Assembly: GCF_900112365.1 (NCBI RefSeq)
Contig: NZ_FOLQ01000014.1
Span: 1-64,000, forward strand
DNA length: 64,000 bases
From: Spirosoma endophyticum
GTDB taxonomy: Bacteria > Bacteroidota > Bacteroidia > Cytophagales > Spirosomataceae
Direction: 5' to 3'
Shown here one piece after another: positions 8,552 through 19,300 of the stretch. The notes beneath the pieces are model-generated. The model did not search any database and was not told where the DNA came from. It was given only the letters and a program-made list of their open reading frames with translations. Numbering within the stretch: the stretch's first letter is position 1; each line of letters begins with the position of its first letter. Both the position numbers and the translations under genes were made by a program.

Positions 8552-11053
8552 ATGAAAAAGACCATCAGCATTAACATTAGTGGCGTCATCTTCCATATCG
8601 AAGAGGACGGCTACGACAAACTTAGAAGTTACCTGACAACGGTACAGCAGTACTTTTCGACCTACGAAGACAGTCAGGAAATTGTAACGGATATTGAAAA
8701 CCGTATTGCCGAGAAACTGCTCGCCAAACTCAAAGCGGCCGACAAACAAGTTGTTTCCCTTGAGGATGTCAATGAGCTCACTGCGGCTATGGGCACGGTA
8801 GCCGACTTCGAAGCCGTTGAGGAAGAAGAAGTGCTGGTTACCAACGGTGGCCGACATTCAGCCCAGGGCCTTGGGCAGGGCCCCAAGGCTAAAACAGGCC
8901 CTGGTGCGCCAGAAAACCCTTTACCCCATGCCCCAAGCCCCGAGCCTTTTCCACGCCGGCTTGTGCGTGACCTGCGTCGGAAAACCCTCGGTGGCGTTTG
9001 TGCGGGTCTGGCTCACTATTTCAATATGGACGTAGTATGGGTTCGACTGATTTTTCTGATTCTGTTCCTGGCATTACCGCCACTGGGTCATGAGTTCGGG
9101 GCAGGCGTGTCTGGGTTTACCTTCATACTCTACATTGCCATGTGGATTGCATTACCCGGCACCATGGGTATTGAAGAAGATAAAACCGTTAAAAAATTCT
9201 TCCGGAATCCCGAAGACAAAGTGCTTGGGGGCGTTGCATCGGGTATTGCTGCCTACTTTGGCGTCGATACGGGCATCATCCGGTTGTTGTTTGTGCTGGG
9301 TATTGTCTTTTTCGGGGTTGGTTTCCTGCTCTACATCGTGCTCTGGATGATTGCGCCACAGGCCAATACGCTCACCGAGAAAATGGAAATGCAGGGCCAG
9401 CCCATTACGTTGACCAACATTGAAAACAGCATCAAACAGAATCTGAACATCAATGAAACGGCCAACAATGAAAGTACGCTGACCCGGGTTCTGCTCTTTC
9501 CCTTCCGGGCGATTGCTACCATTATTGGTGGACTGGGCCGTGCGCTGGGACCGCTGCTGAATGGTGTCGTGGGCCTTATTCGGGTGTTTGCCGGTGTGCT
9601 GATGTTAGTGGTAGCCTTTGCTTTAATGGTTGCGTGCTTAGCGGTTCTGGGCGCTTTCATTGGACTTGATGGCATTCAGATGGGTAACTTGCCCATTGAC
9701 ATGATCCGGAATGACGTTACTTTCCCAATGGTTCTGGCTGCATTCCTGACGGGTATAATTCCTGCATTCGGTCTGGCTATTTTGGGTGTCATGCTCATCA
9801 TGGGACGTAGTGTTCTGAGTGGTCGTACCGCGCTGACGCTGGCAGGTGTGTGGCTGGTGAGTCTGGTTATTTTTGCCGGAACCGTTACCCCGCTGATTAA
9901 CAGTTTCCAACGTCGCGGAACGGTCGAAGAAACGAAGGTATTGAACGTGGCCGCAGCTATTCCAACCTTCGCCATGAGCGATGTGGAAAATGACGATAAC
10001 TGGCGCCCATCGATTGACGTGAAAGGATACGACGGTACGGCCTTAACGCTTGTACAATCGTTCCGTGCGCAGGGAAGCACTCGTACCGAAGCCCAGGCTA
10101 ACGCCCGCCAGATCAAGTATGTATATACGGTGAAAGACTCGACGGTGAGTTTTGAAGAAACGCTGGAATTAGCGCCTAAAGCTCGCTTCCGGGCACAGGA
10201 TCTGGATATGGAGCTGATGATCCCCTACGAGAAACCGTTTCGTATGACCCGGGAGTTTGCCCGCTTCATCCGCAATGAGTTTGGCGAAAAAGAGCTTGAT
10301 CGCATGGGCGAAAGTATCTGGAAATTCACGAAACAGGATGGTCTGGTTTGCATCAACTTCCCCCGGGAGAAAGATCGGGATGACAATGATGAAGACAACG
10401 ACGTGACCGACATTACCGACGATGTTCAGGATGCCGTAGCCAACGAACTGGGTGATGACTTCGACCATATCGGTTCGCATACCCGTCAGTTTAATGTTAC
10501 GTCCTTCTCGAAAGTAGATATTTCGGGAGCATTTGTGGTCCGTTTCCGCAAGGGCGATACGTATAAAGTGGTTGCCGATGGCCGTGAAGACGACATGAGT
10601 GATATGGACGTTCGGGTCAATGGCAACATGCTCGAAGTAAAAATCGATCGTAAAGGGGGACTGTTCAACTGGGGCAATCGCAAACGTGTTGGACTGACCA
10701 TTACGGTACCTGGTATCGACGAACTTAAATTGTCGGGAGCTTCGAAAGCCAGCCTGGTTGGTTTTGGTAACTACAAGAATCTGGATATCGACATGAGTGG
10801 CGCCTGCCGCACCGTGTTCGATGGGTCGGTAGAAAAGCTCTCGCTCGACTTATCGGGCGCGTCGAATGCGGTACTACGTGGACACGTAAATGAGCTGGAG
10901 GCTGACCTGGGCGGTGCCAGCAAAATTGAAGCAACCGGGCTGAGCGTAGACAAAGCGTCGGTTGATGCCAGCGGTGCCAGCCATGCCAACTTCGGTCATG
11001 TTGGATCGCTGGATTCCGAAACCTCCGGCGCCAGCAAAGTGACGCGTCAATAA
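8552..11053 (+). CDS. PspC-domain membrane protein with head-GIN (DUF2807) C-terminus
   Basis: A protein of 833 residues. The N-terminal part (1-90) begins MKKTISINISGVIFHIEEDGY, a soluble segment typical of this group. Two PspC domains follow, near 132-200 (KTLGGVCAGLAHYF) and 207-270 (KVLGGVASGIAAYFGVD), and then several membrane helices up to about 455. The C-terminal third (about 640-833) is a head-GIN adhesin-like beta-solenoid, rich in SGAS/GAS repeats. It is probably periplasmic and follows an Asp-rich linker near 605-625. PspC domains take part in phage-shock-type membrane stress responses. The gene is co-transcribed with padR upstream. The fusion of PspC and head-GIN in one protein is known in the phylum but its function is not established. 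Confidence 0.88.
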   Translation: MKKTISINISGVIFHIEEDGYDKLRSYLTTVQQYFSTYEDSQEIVTDIENRIAEKLLAKLKAADKQVVSLEDVNELTAAMGTVADFEAVEEEEVLVTNGGRHSAQGLGQGPKAKTGPGAPENPLPHAPSPEPFPRRLVRDLRRKTLGGVCAGLAHYFNMDVVWVRLIFLILFLALPPLGHEFGAGVSGFTFILYIAMWIALPGTMGIEEDKTVKKFFRNPEDKVLGGVASGIAAYFGVDTGIIRLLFVLGIVFFGVGFLLYIVLWMIAPQANTLTEKMEMQGQPITLTNIENSIKQNLNINETANNESTLTRVLLFPFRAIATIIGGLGRALGPLLNGVVGLIRVFAGVLMLVVAFALMVACLAVLGAFIGLDGIQMGNLPIDMIRNDVTFPMVLAAFLTGIIPAFGLAILGVMLIMGRSVLSGRTALTLAGVWLVSLVIFAGTVTPLINSFQRRGTVEETKVLNVAAAIPTFAMSDVENDDNWRPSIDVKGYDGTALTLVQSFRAQGSTRTEAQANARQIKYVYTVKDSTVSFEETLELAPKARFRAQDLDMELMIPYEKPFRMTREFARFIRNEFGEKELDRMGESIWKFTKQDGLVCINFPREKDRDDNDEDNDVTDITDDVQDAVANELGDDFDHIGSHTRQFNVTSFSKVDISGAFVVRFRKGDTYKVVADGREDDMSDMDVRVNGNMLEVKIDRKGGLFNWGNRKRVGLTITVPGIDELKLSGASKASLVGFGNYKNLDIDMSGACRTVFDGSVEKLSLDLSGASNAVLRGHVNELEADLGGASKIEATGLSVDKASVDASGASHANFGHVGSLDSETSGASKVTRQ

Positions 11054-11065
11054 AATTAGTAATAA

Positions 11066-11128
11066 GTGAAAAATGAAGCGTGAAGAATAATACTCTGTGT
11101 AGTTATTCTTCACGCTTCATTTTTTCAC
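11066..11128. terminator. long hairpin downstream of the PspC gene
   Basis: Arms of 25-26 bases (11066-11090 and 11103-11128) pair across a 12-base loop with a single A bulge. The core is GAAGCGTGAAGAATAA. It starts 13 bases after the stop at 11053 and is rich in A on the left and T on the right, so it can act as a terminator in either direction. Arms this long are more than a simple terminator needs, and similar hairpins recur in this window. Confidence 0.7.
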
Positions 11129-11159
11129 TCATCACTCAACCTTCCATCTATTCACTACC

Positions 11160-12353
11160 ATGTTTCGCATACCTCAAGTAGTAACATTTTTTGTCTTTCT
11201 CTTAACCATGTCTACAGGGTTCGCGCAGCAGCCCGATACGTTGTGGACACGCTTACTCAACGAAAATACATCTTCATTAAAGCCTGGTTCCAAGGGTTTT
11301 ACGGGAAAAGGATGGGATTTGATTCAGTCGGGTGTACAGCAAAATCAGTATGTATTGATTGGCGAAGATCATTTTATGGCCGAGATACCTTACTTTACAG
11401 AACAGGTATTGAAAACCAGTACGTTTAATACGTTTGCGCTTGAAGTAGACCCTTATGTCGCGCAGATTCTTAATCAAAAACTAGCGCAGAAAGATACCAC
11501 TTCCGTTATGAAGTGGGCTTCTCAGACCGGGGCAGCCCTCTCATTTTATGGCCTTCGGGAAGAATTTCAAATGCTACAGGCAGCTAATCGGACCCACACT
11601 ACGTTTATTGGGCTCGACCAGATTGCGATGATATCTGATCCACTGCTGTATGAGGATCTGGCTCGTACGGCCACTAGCGTCAGTTCGCGCAAGCAGTACG
11701 CAGTCATGGCAGAACGGGCCAGAGCAGCCGCCGACAAGTTTACGTCGGATATGAGCCAGCCCACCTATATGCAAAGTGCTATGTTCGATCAGGACGTAGC
11801 GGAACTGGAAAAAGGACCCTTGTCGGCCCACGAAAAAGAGATACTGGAGGGCATAAAATTGTCGGCTCGCATTTATAAAACCCAAAGCCACGCCTTGCGG
11901 GTACAACTCATGAAGCATCAACTCATGATGGCGTATGAGTCGGCGATTAAAAACAAGAAAGTACTCGTTAAAATGGGGGCCATGCATTGCGCCCGTGGGG
12001 AGAGCTACTTACGCGTATACGACTGTGGAAACCTGCTCAGCAACCTGGCCGATAGCGAGTATAAAACCACGTTTCACATCGCTATTTTTGGAAAGGATGG
12101 TGTACAGGGAAGCCCCTTTAAAAGTTTGCCTGCTCAAAAACTTGATCCGTATAACGGCGATCTGAAGTTTATAAAGCCTTTTTTCGATGCCACACCGAAA
12201 GAGGAATGGGCTGTATTCAACTTACTGCCGATACGCAAGGCGCTGCAAAGCCAGAAGCTCAAAATCGACGACATCGATCTGCGCCGGACCATTCTGGGGT
12301 ACGATGTACTGGTCATTTTTCCGACGGCACATCCATCGCACTCAATAAATTAA
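11160..12353 (+). CDS. secreted EreA/ChaN-like protein, function unknown
   Basis: A protein of 397 residues with a signal peptide (MFRIPQVVTFFVFLLTMSTGFAQ). The mature part has QYVLIGEDHFMAEIPYFTE, then FALEVDPYVA, and later VLVKMGAMHCARG. The spacing of GEDH, a downstream acidic pair and the GAMH motif matches the erythromycin-esterase/ChaN/TIKI superfamily, whose members use His and Glu residues at a shared site. Substrates in this superfamily range from macrolides to haem and peptides, so I assign no substrate. It stands alone between two hairpins and probably has its own promoter. Residues 170-260 are helical and look like the superfamily's insertion. Confidence 0.6.
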   Translation: MFRIPQVVTFFVFLLTMSTGFAQQPDTLWTRLLNENTSSLKPGSKGFTGKGWDLIQSGVQQNQYVLIGEDHFMAEIPYFTEQVLKTSTFNTFALEVDPYVAQILNQKLAQKDTTSVMKWASQTGAALSFYGLREEFQMLQAANRTHTTFIGLDQIAMISDPLLYEDLARTATSVSSRKQYAVMAERARAAADKFTSDMSQPTYMQSAMFDQDVAELEKGPLSAHEKEILEGIKLSARIYKTQSHALRVQLMKHQLMMAYESAIKNKKVLVKMGAMHCARGESYLRVYDCGNLLSNLADSEYKTTFHIAIFGKDGVQGSPFKSLPAQKLDPYNGDLKFIKPFFDATPKEEWAVFNLLPIRKALQSQKLKIDDIDLRRTILGYDVLVIFPTAHPSHSIN

Positions 12354-12365
12354 GAACCGACATGC

Positions 12366-12412
12366 ATAAATCAGTCCTTAGCTCAAACGTCATGAGCTAA
12401 GGACTGATTTAT
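12366..12412. terminator. bidirectional hairpin terminator
   Basis: A perfect 20-bp stem (12366-12385 with 12393-12412, core TCAGTCCTTAGCTCA) closes a 7-base loop between two convergent genes, 12 bases after the stop at 12353. It can serve as a terminator for both directions, with short A/T runs at its base. Confidence 0.75.
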
Positions 12413-12467
12413 AGTATGTTACGTGCTGTAGATTAGTCTCCACCACGAGAATCACCACAAAAACTGA

Positions 12468-13538
12468 TTACTTTTTACCCTGCTCGGCGGCTACTTCAAC
12501 TTGTTCCTGGGCTAGGGCGACTTCCTTTTCCTGCTTCTTGTTTTCGCGTTCAAATACGTCGATCAACACAATGAAATAGGAGAGGAGCAACGGTCCGACG
12601 ACCAACCCCAGTATGCCGAAAATCGGGACGCCCAGCACAATACCCGCCAACGTAACGAGTGGGTGAATGTCGCCCATGCGTTTGGCCAGCATGATACGTA
12701 GCAGATTGTCGATGTTGATAATCACGATAACACCGACCAGCAAAATGCCAGCCCCCTGGCCCGTATTGCCCTGCGAAAGCTGAATCAGCCCGGCGGGTCC
12801 CCAGACCAGGGGCGTTCCCAGTACCGGAATGAAGGCCATAAAAAATGCTACGGTACCCCAGAAAAGAGCATCGGGTACGCCAAAAATCCAGAGTGTCGCT
12901 CCCGTTAATACACCCTGTACTAAGCTGACCAAGGCTTGCCCCAGTACGTTGGCATTGACGTTATTTTTGAGGGATTCACCCAGTTCTTTTTGGGTGTCGC
13001 GCTTGAAGGGAAGGTATTTCTGTAGCCCTTTTTGAAAACTTTCCTGCTGCACGAACATGAAGTACAGCGTGAAGAACATCAGGCCGAGTATGACGATAAA
13101 GTCCAGTGCACCCCCCGCGATCGATGGTAAAATCCGGCTGGCATACGTACCGCCCTGGCGCAGAATAGTCTGAACGTTTTGCTGGCTGGTAATCTTGTAG
13201 CCGGTCAGTTCTTCGGCTTTCTTGACCAGATTCAGAATGTCTTCGGTATGCTGGCTGTAGTATTGAATTCGGTCGATGAGCAGCAGGCTCAGCGTCAGAA
13301 AAGGCATAATAATAACGACGACCGAGAAAATAATCAGGAGCGTTGTTACAAGGGATCGGTTCCAGTTGCGCTTGATAGCCAGGGCCGTAAACCAGGGTCG
13401 GAAGACAACGTAGAGAATACCCGCGCCCAGAAACGCCGATATGTAGCCGCTTAATCCAAATAAAATAAAACCAGCAATAATGATCAGGCTCGCGATGAGC
13501 AGAATCCGTTGTTGCTGGGGTGTGTAAATATTATTCAT
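12468..13538 (-). CDS. AI-2E family (PerM/YdiK-type) membrane permease
   Basis: A protein of 356 residues with about eight membrane helices in the pattern of the AI-2E transporter family: helices near 12-35 and 60-85, a long amphipathic stretch, then a helical bundle with GVPDALFWGTVAFFMAFIPVLG and GTPLVWGPA, and the conserved DNLLRIMLAKRMGDIHPLV. The family name comes from TqsA, but many members move other solutes or ions, so the substrate is open. The C-terminal tail (EKEVALAQEQVEVAAEQ) is charged and cytoplasmic. It is transcribed alone and converges with the EreA/ChaN-like gene. Confidence 0.9.
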   Translation of the reverse strand: MNNIYTPQQQRILLIASLIIIAGFILFGLSGYISAFLGAGILYVVFRPWFTALAIKRNWNRSLVTTLLIIFSVVVIIMPFLTLSLLLIDRIQYYSQHTEDILNLVKKAEELTGYKITSQQNVQTILRQGGTYASRILPSIAGGALDFIVILGLMFFTLYFMFVQQESFQKGLQKYLPFKRDTQKELGESLKNNVNANVLGQALVSLVQGVLTGATLWIFGVPDALFWGTVAFFMAFIPVLGTPLVWGPAGLIQLSQGNTGQGAGILLVGVIVIINIDNLLRIMLAKRMGDIHPLVTLAGIVLGVPIFGILGLVVGPLLLSYFIVLIDVFERENKKQEKEVALAQEQVEVAAEQGKK

Positions 13539-13613
13539 AGTTCAGTGCTAAATCACGTTAAGTCGTGACGTTCAATTAAAAACGGATTAATAGCACTGAA
13601 TTGTTTAGAATAC

Positions 13614-14996
13614 TTAACATTCGGTGGCACTGAGAGCCAATCCTGCTTCGGAAGTTTCCTTGTATTTGGTCGACATATCGCGGCCGGTGGCTTTCATTAC
13701 TTTGATGACGGCATCGAGCGAGATCTTCTGGAACGAAGCCGCTCCCGATGTTGCCAGCAGGTAGGCGTTGTAAGCTTTCACGGCGCCCATGGCGTTTCGT
13801 TCGATGCAGGGGATTTGAACATAGCCGCCAATGGGATCGCAGGTCATGCCGAGGTGGTGCTCAATGCCTATTTCGGCGGCTGCTTCAATCGGGCCAATAT
13901 CGCTAACGTTCTGAGCGCAGCGCGTTAAAAAAGCAGCCCCCATTGCCGAGGCTGTACCAACTTCCCCCATGCAACCCATTTCGGCCCCCGAAATACTGGC
14001 GTTATGTTTCACCAGAAAACCAATAGCCGCAGCCGCCAGCATACCCGAACGTAGCGTAGCCTTGTCGTAATGAAAATGATGTTTGGCTAAATACGTCAAG
14101 CCTGGAATGACGCCCGATGCACCCGAGGTTGGCGCCGTGACCACGATGCCACCCGCTGCATTTTCTTCCGAAGCGGCCAGGCAATACGCATTCAGGAAAA
14201 TCAGGAAACTGTCTGAGGATTGGCTCATGCCCTTCGCCTGCTGAAACAGAATCGGCGCTTTTCGGCTCAGTTTAATGGAGCCGGGTAGGATACCTTTGTG
14301 CTTGAGGCCACGCCGGACGGCTTTGTGCATGAAATCTAAAATCTGGTCGAGTCGCTGATTGACTTCAGCGCGACTTCGGTTGGTCAATGCCATTTCATTG
14401 GCCATCAATACTTCATCCAGCGAAATATTATTGAGTTTAAGATGGGCTTTCAACTCGGTCATTGACCCATACGGATAGGGTACCGACAGACTTCCAGGAA
14501 CCACTTCCGGCTCACCCTTCCGAATAATGAATCCACCCCCCACCGAATAATATTCTTCCGAATACAGTGTCTGCTCACCGGCTGCGAGACGTAGCACCAT
14601 CGTGTTGTGATACGGCGAATCATAACGAACCCGCTCAAAATGAATATGTTGAGGACCAACGTCAATGGTTCGCTCACCTATAGGGACGGGATAAAGCACC
14701 GACGGATCGCGCAATAATTTCAGCATCGCGTCGGGGTCCGTCGTTTCAGGTTGCCAGCCAATCAGCCCGGCTATTACCGCCCGATCGGTGCCGTGGCCTT
14801 TGCCCGTTGCACTCAATGAGCCATATAGATGGATGTGAATGGCATCGGCTTGTTGTTGCATGCCAACAGGCAAGTTTGCCAACCGTTGCCGAAAGTCGAA
14901 GGCCGCTTTCATTGGTCCAATCGTATGCGAACTCGATGGCCCCGGCCCGACTTTAAACAGGTCAAATACGGACGTAGTAATAGGGGAGGAAGTCAT
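13614..14996 (-). CDS. sdaA: L-serine ammonia-lyase, iron-sulfur, single chain
   Basis: A protein of 460 residues, the usual length of one-chain L-serine dehydratases. It deaminates L-serine to pyruvate and ammonia with a [4Fe-4S] cluster. The N-terminal beta domain starts with FDLFKVGPGPSSSHTIGPM. The C-terminal alpha domain has GGIVVTAPTSGASGVIPG, EMGCMGEVGTASAMGAA and the cluster region GMTCDPIGGYVQIPC with a conserved cysteine pair. It ends in a Cys residue (ALSATEC); in this family the C-terminal cysteine occupies the active site and is displaced by serine. Alone on the minus strand, with a palindromic repeat just upstream of its start. Confidence 0.96.
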   Translation of the reverse strand: MTSSPITTSVFDLFKVGPGPSSSHTIGPMKAAFDFRQRLANLPVGMQQQADAIHIHLYGSLSATGKGHGTDRAVIAGLIGWQPETTDPDAMLKLLRDPSVLYPVPIGERTIDVGPQHIHFERVRYDSPYHNTMVLRLAAGEQTLYSEEYYSVGGGFIIRKGEPEVVPGSLSVPYPYGSMTELKAHLKLNNISLDEVLMANEMALTNRSRAEVNQRLDQILDFMHKAVRRGLKHKGILPGSIKLSRKAPILFQQAKGMSQSSDSFLIFLNAYCLAASEENAAGGIVVTAPTSGASGVIPGLTYLAKHHFHYDKATLRSGMLAAAAIGFLVKHNASISGAEMGCMGEVGTASAMGAAFLTRCAQNVSDIGPIEAAAEIGIEHHLGMTCDPIGGYVQIPCIERNAMGAVKAYNAYLLATSGAASFQKISLDAVIKVMKATGRDMSTKYKETSEAGLALSATEC

Positions 14997-15016
14997 GTTG
15001 ATGAAGGCGTTTTTTG

Positions 15017-15110
15017 GTTTACCATATTTGATTCTTGGTAGGCTGACGCAAGAACTTGTGACGCCGTTCTGCCGGTGCGGTCAGCCTGCCAAAAACCGAA
15101 TACGGTAAAC
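15017..15110. repeat. dispersed palindromic element, copy 1
   Basis: Imperfect 31-base inverted arms (GTTTACCATATTTGATTC at the left end; the right end closes with CCGAATACGGTAAAC) surround a spacer with GCCGGTGCGGT. The outer arm and the GCCGGTGCGGT core also occur in the element at 48383-48497, so this is a repeat family and not a local terminator only. It lies between sdaA and the MpaB-type gene. Confidence 0.7.
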
Positions 15111-15117
15111 TAATAAT

Positions 15118-15975
15118 TTATCGGTCTAAGCTCCGAATCTGAGCAAGATACTCAGTTGGTAGCAGTATCCGCTGCACGACCGACCGTAAACCCAGTCGGT
15201 TGAAGGTCGAATACAGGCCAATGGTATAAACCAGTGGTGTTTTCCAGGGTAAACCCAATAGCTGACTCACCTGTTCTGGGACTAATATCGACTGTACCTG
15301 CCGGAGCAGATCATACCGCCAGTTGCCCAATTGCTCCCGATAACGCTGAAAGAGCTTATCGGTAAATTCACTACGTATCAAATCCCGGTTTAAGTGCGCT
15401 TCCCTATCAACTTTCCAGTCAGCATACGTATTTGGCAGACCGGGAACGTGCATGCCTGCGCCCACTTCCCGGAACGTACTGAATAACTCTTCGCGCTCGG
15501 GATCGGTAAGGGGTCGGTGCAGGGTTTCGTAAGCTCGTTGCGAGTAGTCGATTAGCATGTAAAGTACATCGCGGTAGGCCCAATCGGGAATCTGGTAGCC
15601 TCGTTTTTGCTCTACACCCCCATGAATAGCGCCCATGCGGGCAATCGTTTGACGCGCCTTTTCGTCCGTGGCAAACACAATCTCCTGGGCATAACGGACT
15701 GTCGAGAACAACCGGGCAATCGGGTCGGCGGGCAATTTGCCCGTATAAAACAGCCAGTCGACGGCCCGGTTCAGAGCGAACTCCGCTGCCGATCCGGCAA
15801 ACACTAACAGAATTACATCGGCATCGCCCCAAATCTGGCGGACGATAGAGCCGGGTTTAACAAAGAAAGTCATTTGCGATTGCTGGCACGAGCCGTCGCC
15901 ACACGGGTGGCCCTGTCGTGCCTTTAGTAGATAGCCTGCATTCGCTGGCGCGTATGATTCAACTGTCCAGTGCAC
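15118..15975 (-). CDS. oxygenase MpaB / DUF2236 family protein
   Basis: A protein of 285 residues. Signatures of the family are GSIVRQIWGDADVILLVFAG near the N-terminus, AARQTIARMG-type helix, MGAIHGGVEQKRGYQIPDW, and the YSQRAYETLHRPLTDPERE motif. Members include the mycophenolic acid oxygenase MpaB and the latex-clearing protein Lcp, which bind haem b. The substrate here is unknown. The family often appears beside lipid or terpenoid genes, but none lies next to it. No signal peptide is visible. Likely a single-gene transcript ending in the palindromic element at 15017-15110. Confidence 0.85.
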   Translation of the reverse strand: MHWTVESYAPANAGYLLKARQGHPCGDGSCQQSQMTFFVKPGSIVRQIWGDADVILLVFAGSAAEFALNRAVDWLFYTGKLPADPIARLFSTVRYAQEIVFATDEKARQTIARMGAIHGGVEQKRGYQIPDWAYRDVLYMLIDYSQRAYETLHRPLTDPEREELFSTFREVGAGMHVPGLPNTYADWKVDREAHLNRDLIRSEFTDKLFQRYREQLGNWRYDLLRQVQSILVPEQVSQLLGLPWKTPLVYTIGLYSTFNRLGLRSVVQRILLPTEYLAQIRSLDR

Positions 15976-16382
15976 CAGTCATTGCACAACAATAAGACAA
16001 CGAATTGAACCGGTCAGTTCTTTTCAAAAGGGTCTTTTTAATCGCTCAGCCTATAGCTCAATAGTATCGGCAATGAGCTGGCAGCTTGCTGGGAAATTTC
16101 TGAATAAATACATTGTTCACTGCATCTGGTGAGGACGTGAGTTGTTGGGATGAATGGCCTAAGTCCTTGGGAATATTATAAAATATTGATTAATCAAGAA
16201 TAAGTTGAATGATTAATAAGGGATAAATATACATTTATAAGATTTTGGCAAACTAAATAAAGGCAATATTTATATTAGGTAGATGGATATTTTTAGAGAT
16301 AATATATTGACTTTGCCGATAATGTAATAATTTTACGGCCTTAATTAAAAATTGATTAAAGGCACTTTATCAGAAACACTTC
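15976..16382. other. intergenic region upstream of the first SusC gene
   Basis: About 400 bases between divergent genes; the last 230 bases are AT-rich, as is usual ahead of SusC genes. A near-consensus -7 box (TGACTTTG, one mismatch to TAnnTTTG) lies near 16308-16317. No leader peptide or riboswitch-like structure was recognised. Confidence 0.4.
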
Positions 16383-19300
16383 ATGAGAAAAATTTTATTC
16401 AACAGTTGGTTACTGACTATGCTGTTTTGTTTGCCTGTGCTGGCACAGGATGTTGCGGTGAGTGGCCGTGTTACGTCGTCAGAAGATGCCGCCGGATTGC
16501 CAGGTGTAAGTGTCCAGCTTAAAGGGACAACCCGTGGTACCACCACCGACGCTGATGGCAACTATCGTATCAGCGTTCCGGCCAGTGGCCATTTGGTATT
16601 CAGTTTTATCGGGTTTGCATCGCAGGATATTGCCGTTGGTAATAAGTCATCTATTACGGTAAGCCTGGTGCCCGACGCAGCTAATCTGGATGAGGTAATT
16701 GTTACTACGTTTGGTACGGCCAAACGGACCTCGTTTACGGGGTCGGCGGGTACGCTTTCCCCCGAGCAAATTCTAAAGCGTCCGGTCAGCAACCTGGGTC
16801 AGGCACTTTCCGGGGCCATATCAGGTGTTCAGACAACGGCCGGTACGGGACAACCCGGTGCGGCTCCGGATATTCGTATTCGCGGATTCGGGTCAATTTC
16901 TTCGGGAAACGATCCGCTGTATGTGGTCGACGGAATTCCTTATTCGGGGAATATTTCCAACATAAGCCCATCTGACATTGAAAGTGTTTCGGTCCTGAAA
17001 GATGCGGCCTCAACGGCACTCTATGGTTCCCGGGCCGCCAATGGCGTGGTGGTTGTCACAACGAAAAAGGGCCAGAAGGACCGTAGCACCATTAATGTCC
17101 GCTATACAAAAGGATTAAGTACACGGGGCTTGCCCGAGTATGACCGCGTAGGCGTAGGCGAATATTACCCATTGATGTGGGAAACGTATCGGAACAGCAT
17201 TGCCTACCGGGCCACCAATCCCGTAGCGCTGGCAACGGCTAATGCAGATGCTACCGCCCGATTGATCAGCCTGGTGGGCTATAACGCCTATAACGTACCG
17301 GATAACCAGGTCGTAGATGTGAATGGCCAAATGAATCCGAATGCCCAGTTGAGGTTTTCGCCTGAGTCGCTGGACTGGGAGAAGCCGATCATGCGGCAGG
17401 GCAACCGGGACGAACTGAACGTAAGCTTTGCGGGCGGACAGAACAAATCCGATTATTTCCTGTCACTGTCGTATCTGAACGATAAAGGGTATCTGATTCG
17501 CTCCGATTTCGAACGTATCACGGGTCGACTCAATATCAACTCGCAGATAAAACCCTGGTTTAAGACAGGGGCTAATCTAGCCTTAACCTTAAACAAGTCG
17601 AATCAGGCCGATGCGGGTGGAACAGGAGGAAGCACTACGTTTGTCAACCCCTTCTTTTTCTCGCGTAACATCGGGCCAATTTATCCGGTCTACGCCTACG
17701 ATCCGGCTAACCCAGGTCAGTTTCTGACCTTGCCTAACGGCGACAGACGTTGGGATTACGGTAACCTGACGTCTTTGGGACTGCCAGCCCGTCCTCAGTT
17801 CGGTGGACGCCATTCGGTGGCCGAAACGGTGCTGAATCAGAACTACCTCCGGCGGAATGTGGTCAGTGCCCGTGGCTACGCAGAGGTTTCGTTCCTGAAG
17901 GATTTTAAATTCACCGCGAATATTGGTACTGACCTTACGACCATTAATACGTATACCTACGGAAACCCTGAAATTGGTGACGGCGCTCCGGCAGGTCGTG
18001 CTACGCATGAATTTCAAAATATCAATAGCTACAACCTCAACCAGTTGCTGAATTACAACAAGTCGTTTGGTAAGAACAGCTTTGATGTGTTGCTGGGTCA
18101 TGAAAACTTCCAGGTGGGCGACAATAACCTGACGGGTTCCCGTTCGCAACAAATCGTGGATGGCAACTACGAACTGGTTAATTTCACCACCACCACAAAC
18201 CTGTCTTCGGTCGCTTTCCAGCGCCGGGTGGAAGGGTATTTTGCCCGGGTCAATTACGATTACGATCAGAAATACTTTCTTTCGGGATCGGTTCGGCGGG
18301 ATGGCTCCAGTAAATTTTATCAGGATGTACGCTGGGGAAATTTCTATTCGGTCAGTGGGGCCTGGCGTATAGACCAGGAGGAATTCCTGCGATCAATTCC
18401 TACGATCAATGCACTGAAACTGCGGGCGTCGTATGGTCAGACCGGGAACGATGGCGGTGGCAATACGGGTCAGGATGCGCAGGACAACACGATTAGCTAC
18501 TACGCCTGGCAGGCACTTTATGGACTGGGTGGCTGGAACAATGCATCAGAAGCTGGAATTTTGCAAACGAGCCTGGGTAACCGGAATCTGGCGTGGGAGT
18601 CGAGCAATGCGTTTGACGTAGCACTTGAGTTCAGCCTGTTTAAGGGCCGTGTATCGGGTACGGTTGAGTACTTCGATCGGCGGTCTTCCAACCTGATTTT
18701 CGCCGTTCCCCTGCCGTTGTCAGATGGTATATCGACCGTTACCCGGAATATTGGAACGATGTACAACCGGGGTGTTGAGATCGAACTGGGTATCGAGCCG
18801 ATTCGCACGAAGGACTTCACCTGGCGTCTTGATCTGAATGCAACCAAGATCAAGAACAACATCACGAAGATGCCGGATGAGAATCCTGAAATTATATCTT
18901 CTAGCGACAATACCAAGAAACTGGCTGTTGGCCACTCTATCTACGATTACTGGCTGCGGGAGTTCAGAGGAGTTAATCCCGCCAACGGTGAGGTTGAATA
19001 CCGGGCAGCTAGTTATATCGCCACTAACTCTCGTATCACCGAAGCGGGCGATACGCTTACAAGTAATGTTAACAACGCCCGGTACCACTACAGTGGAAGC
19101 TCCGTGCCAGCTATGTCAGGTGGCTTTACCAATACGTTCCGTTACAAGGGACTATCGCTTTCGGCGCTGTTCGTATACCAGCTAGGCGGAAAAACATACG
19201 ACGCGGCCTATGCTGCCCTGATGAGTTCGGGTGGATATGGTAGCGCTAAATCGACAGATATCCTGAGACGGTGGCGGAACCCCGGTGATATTACCGATGT

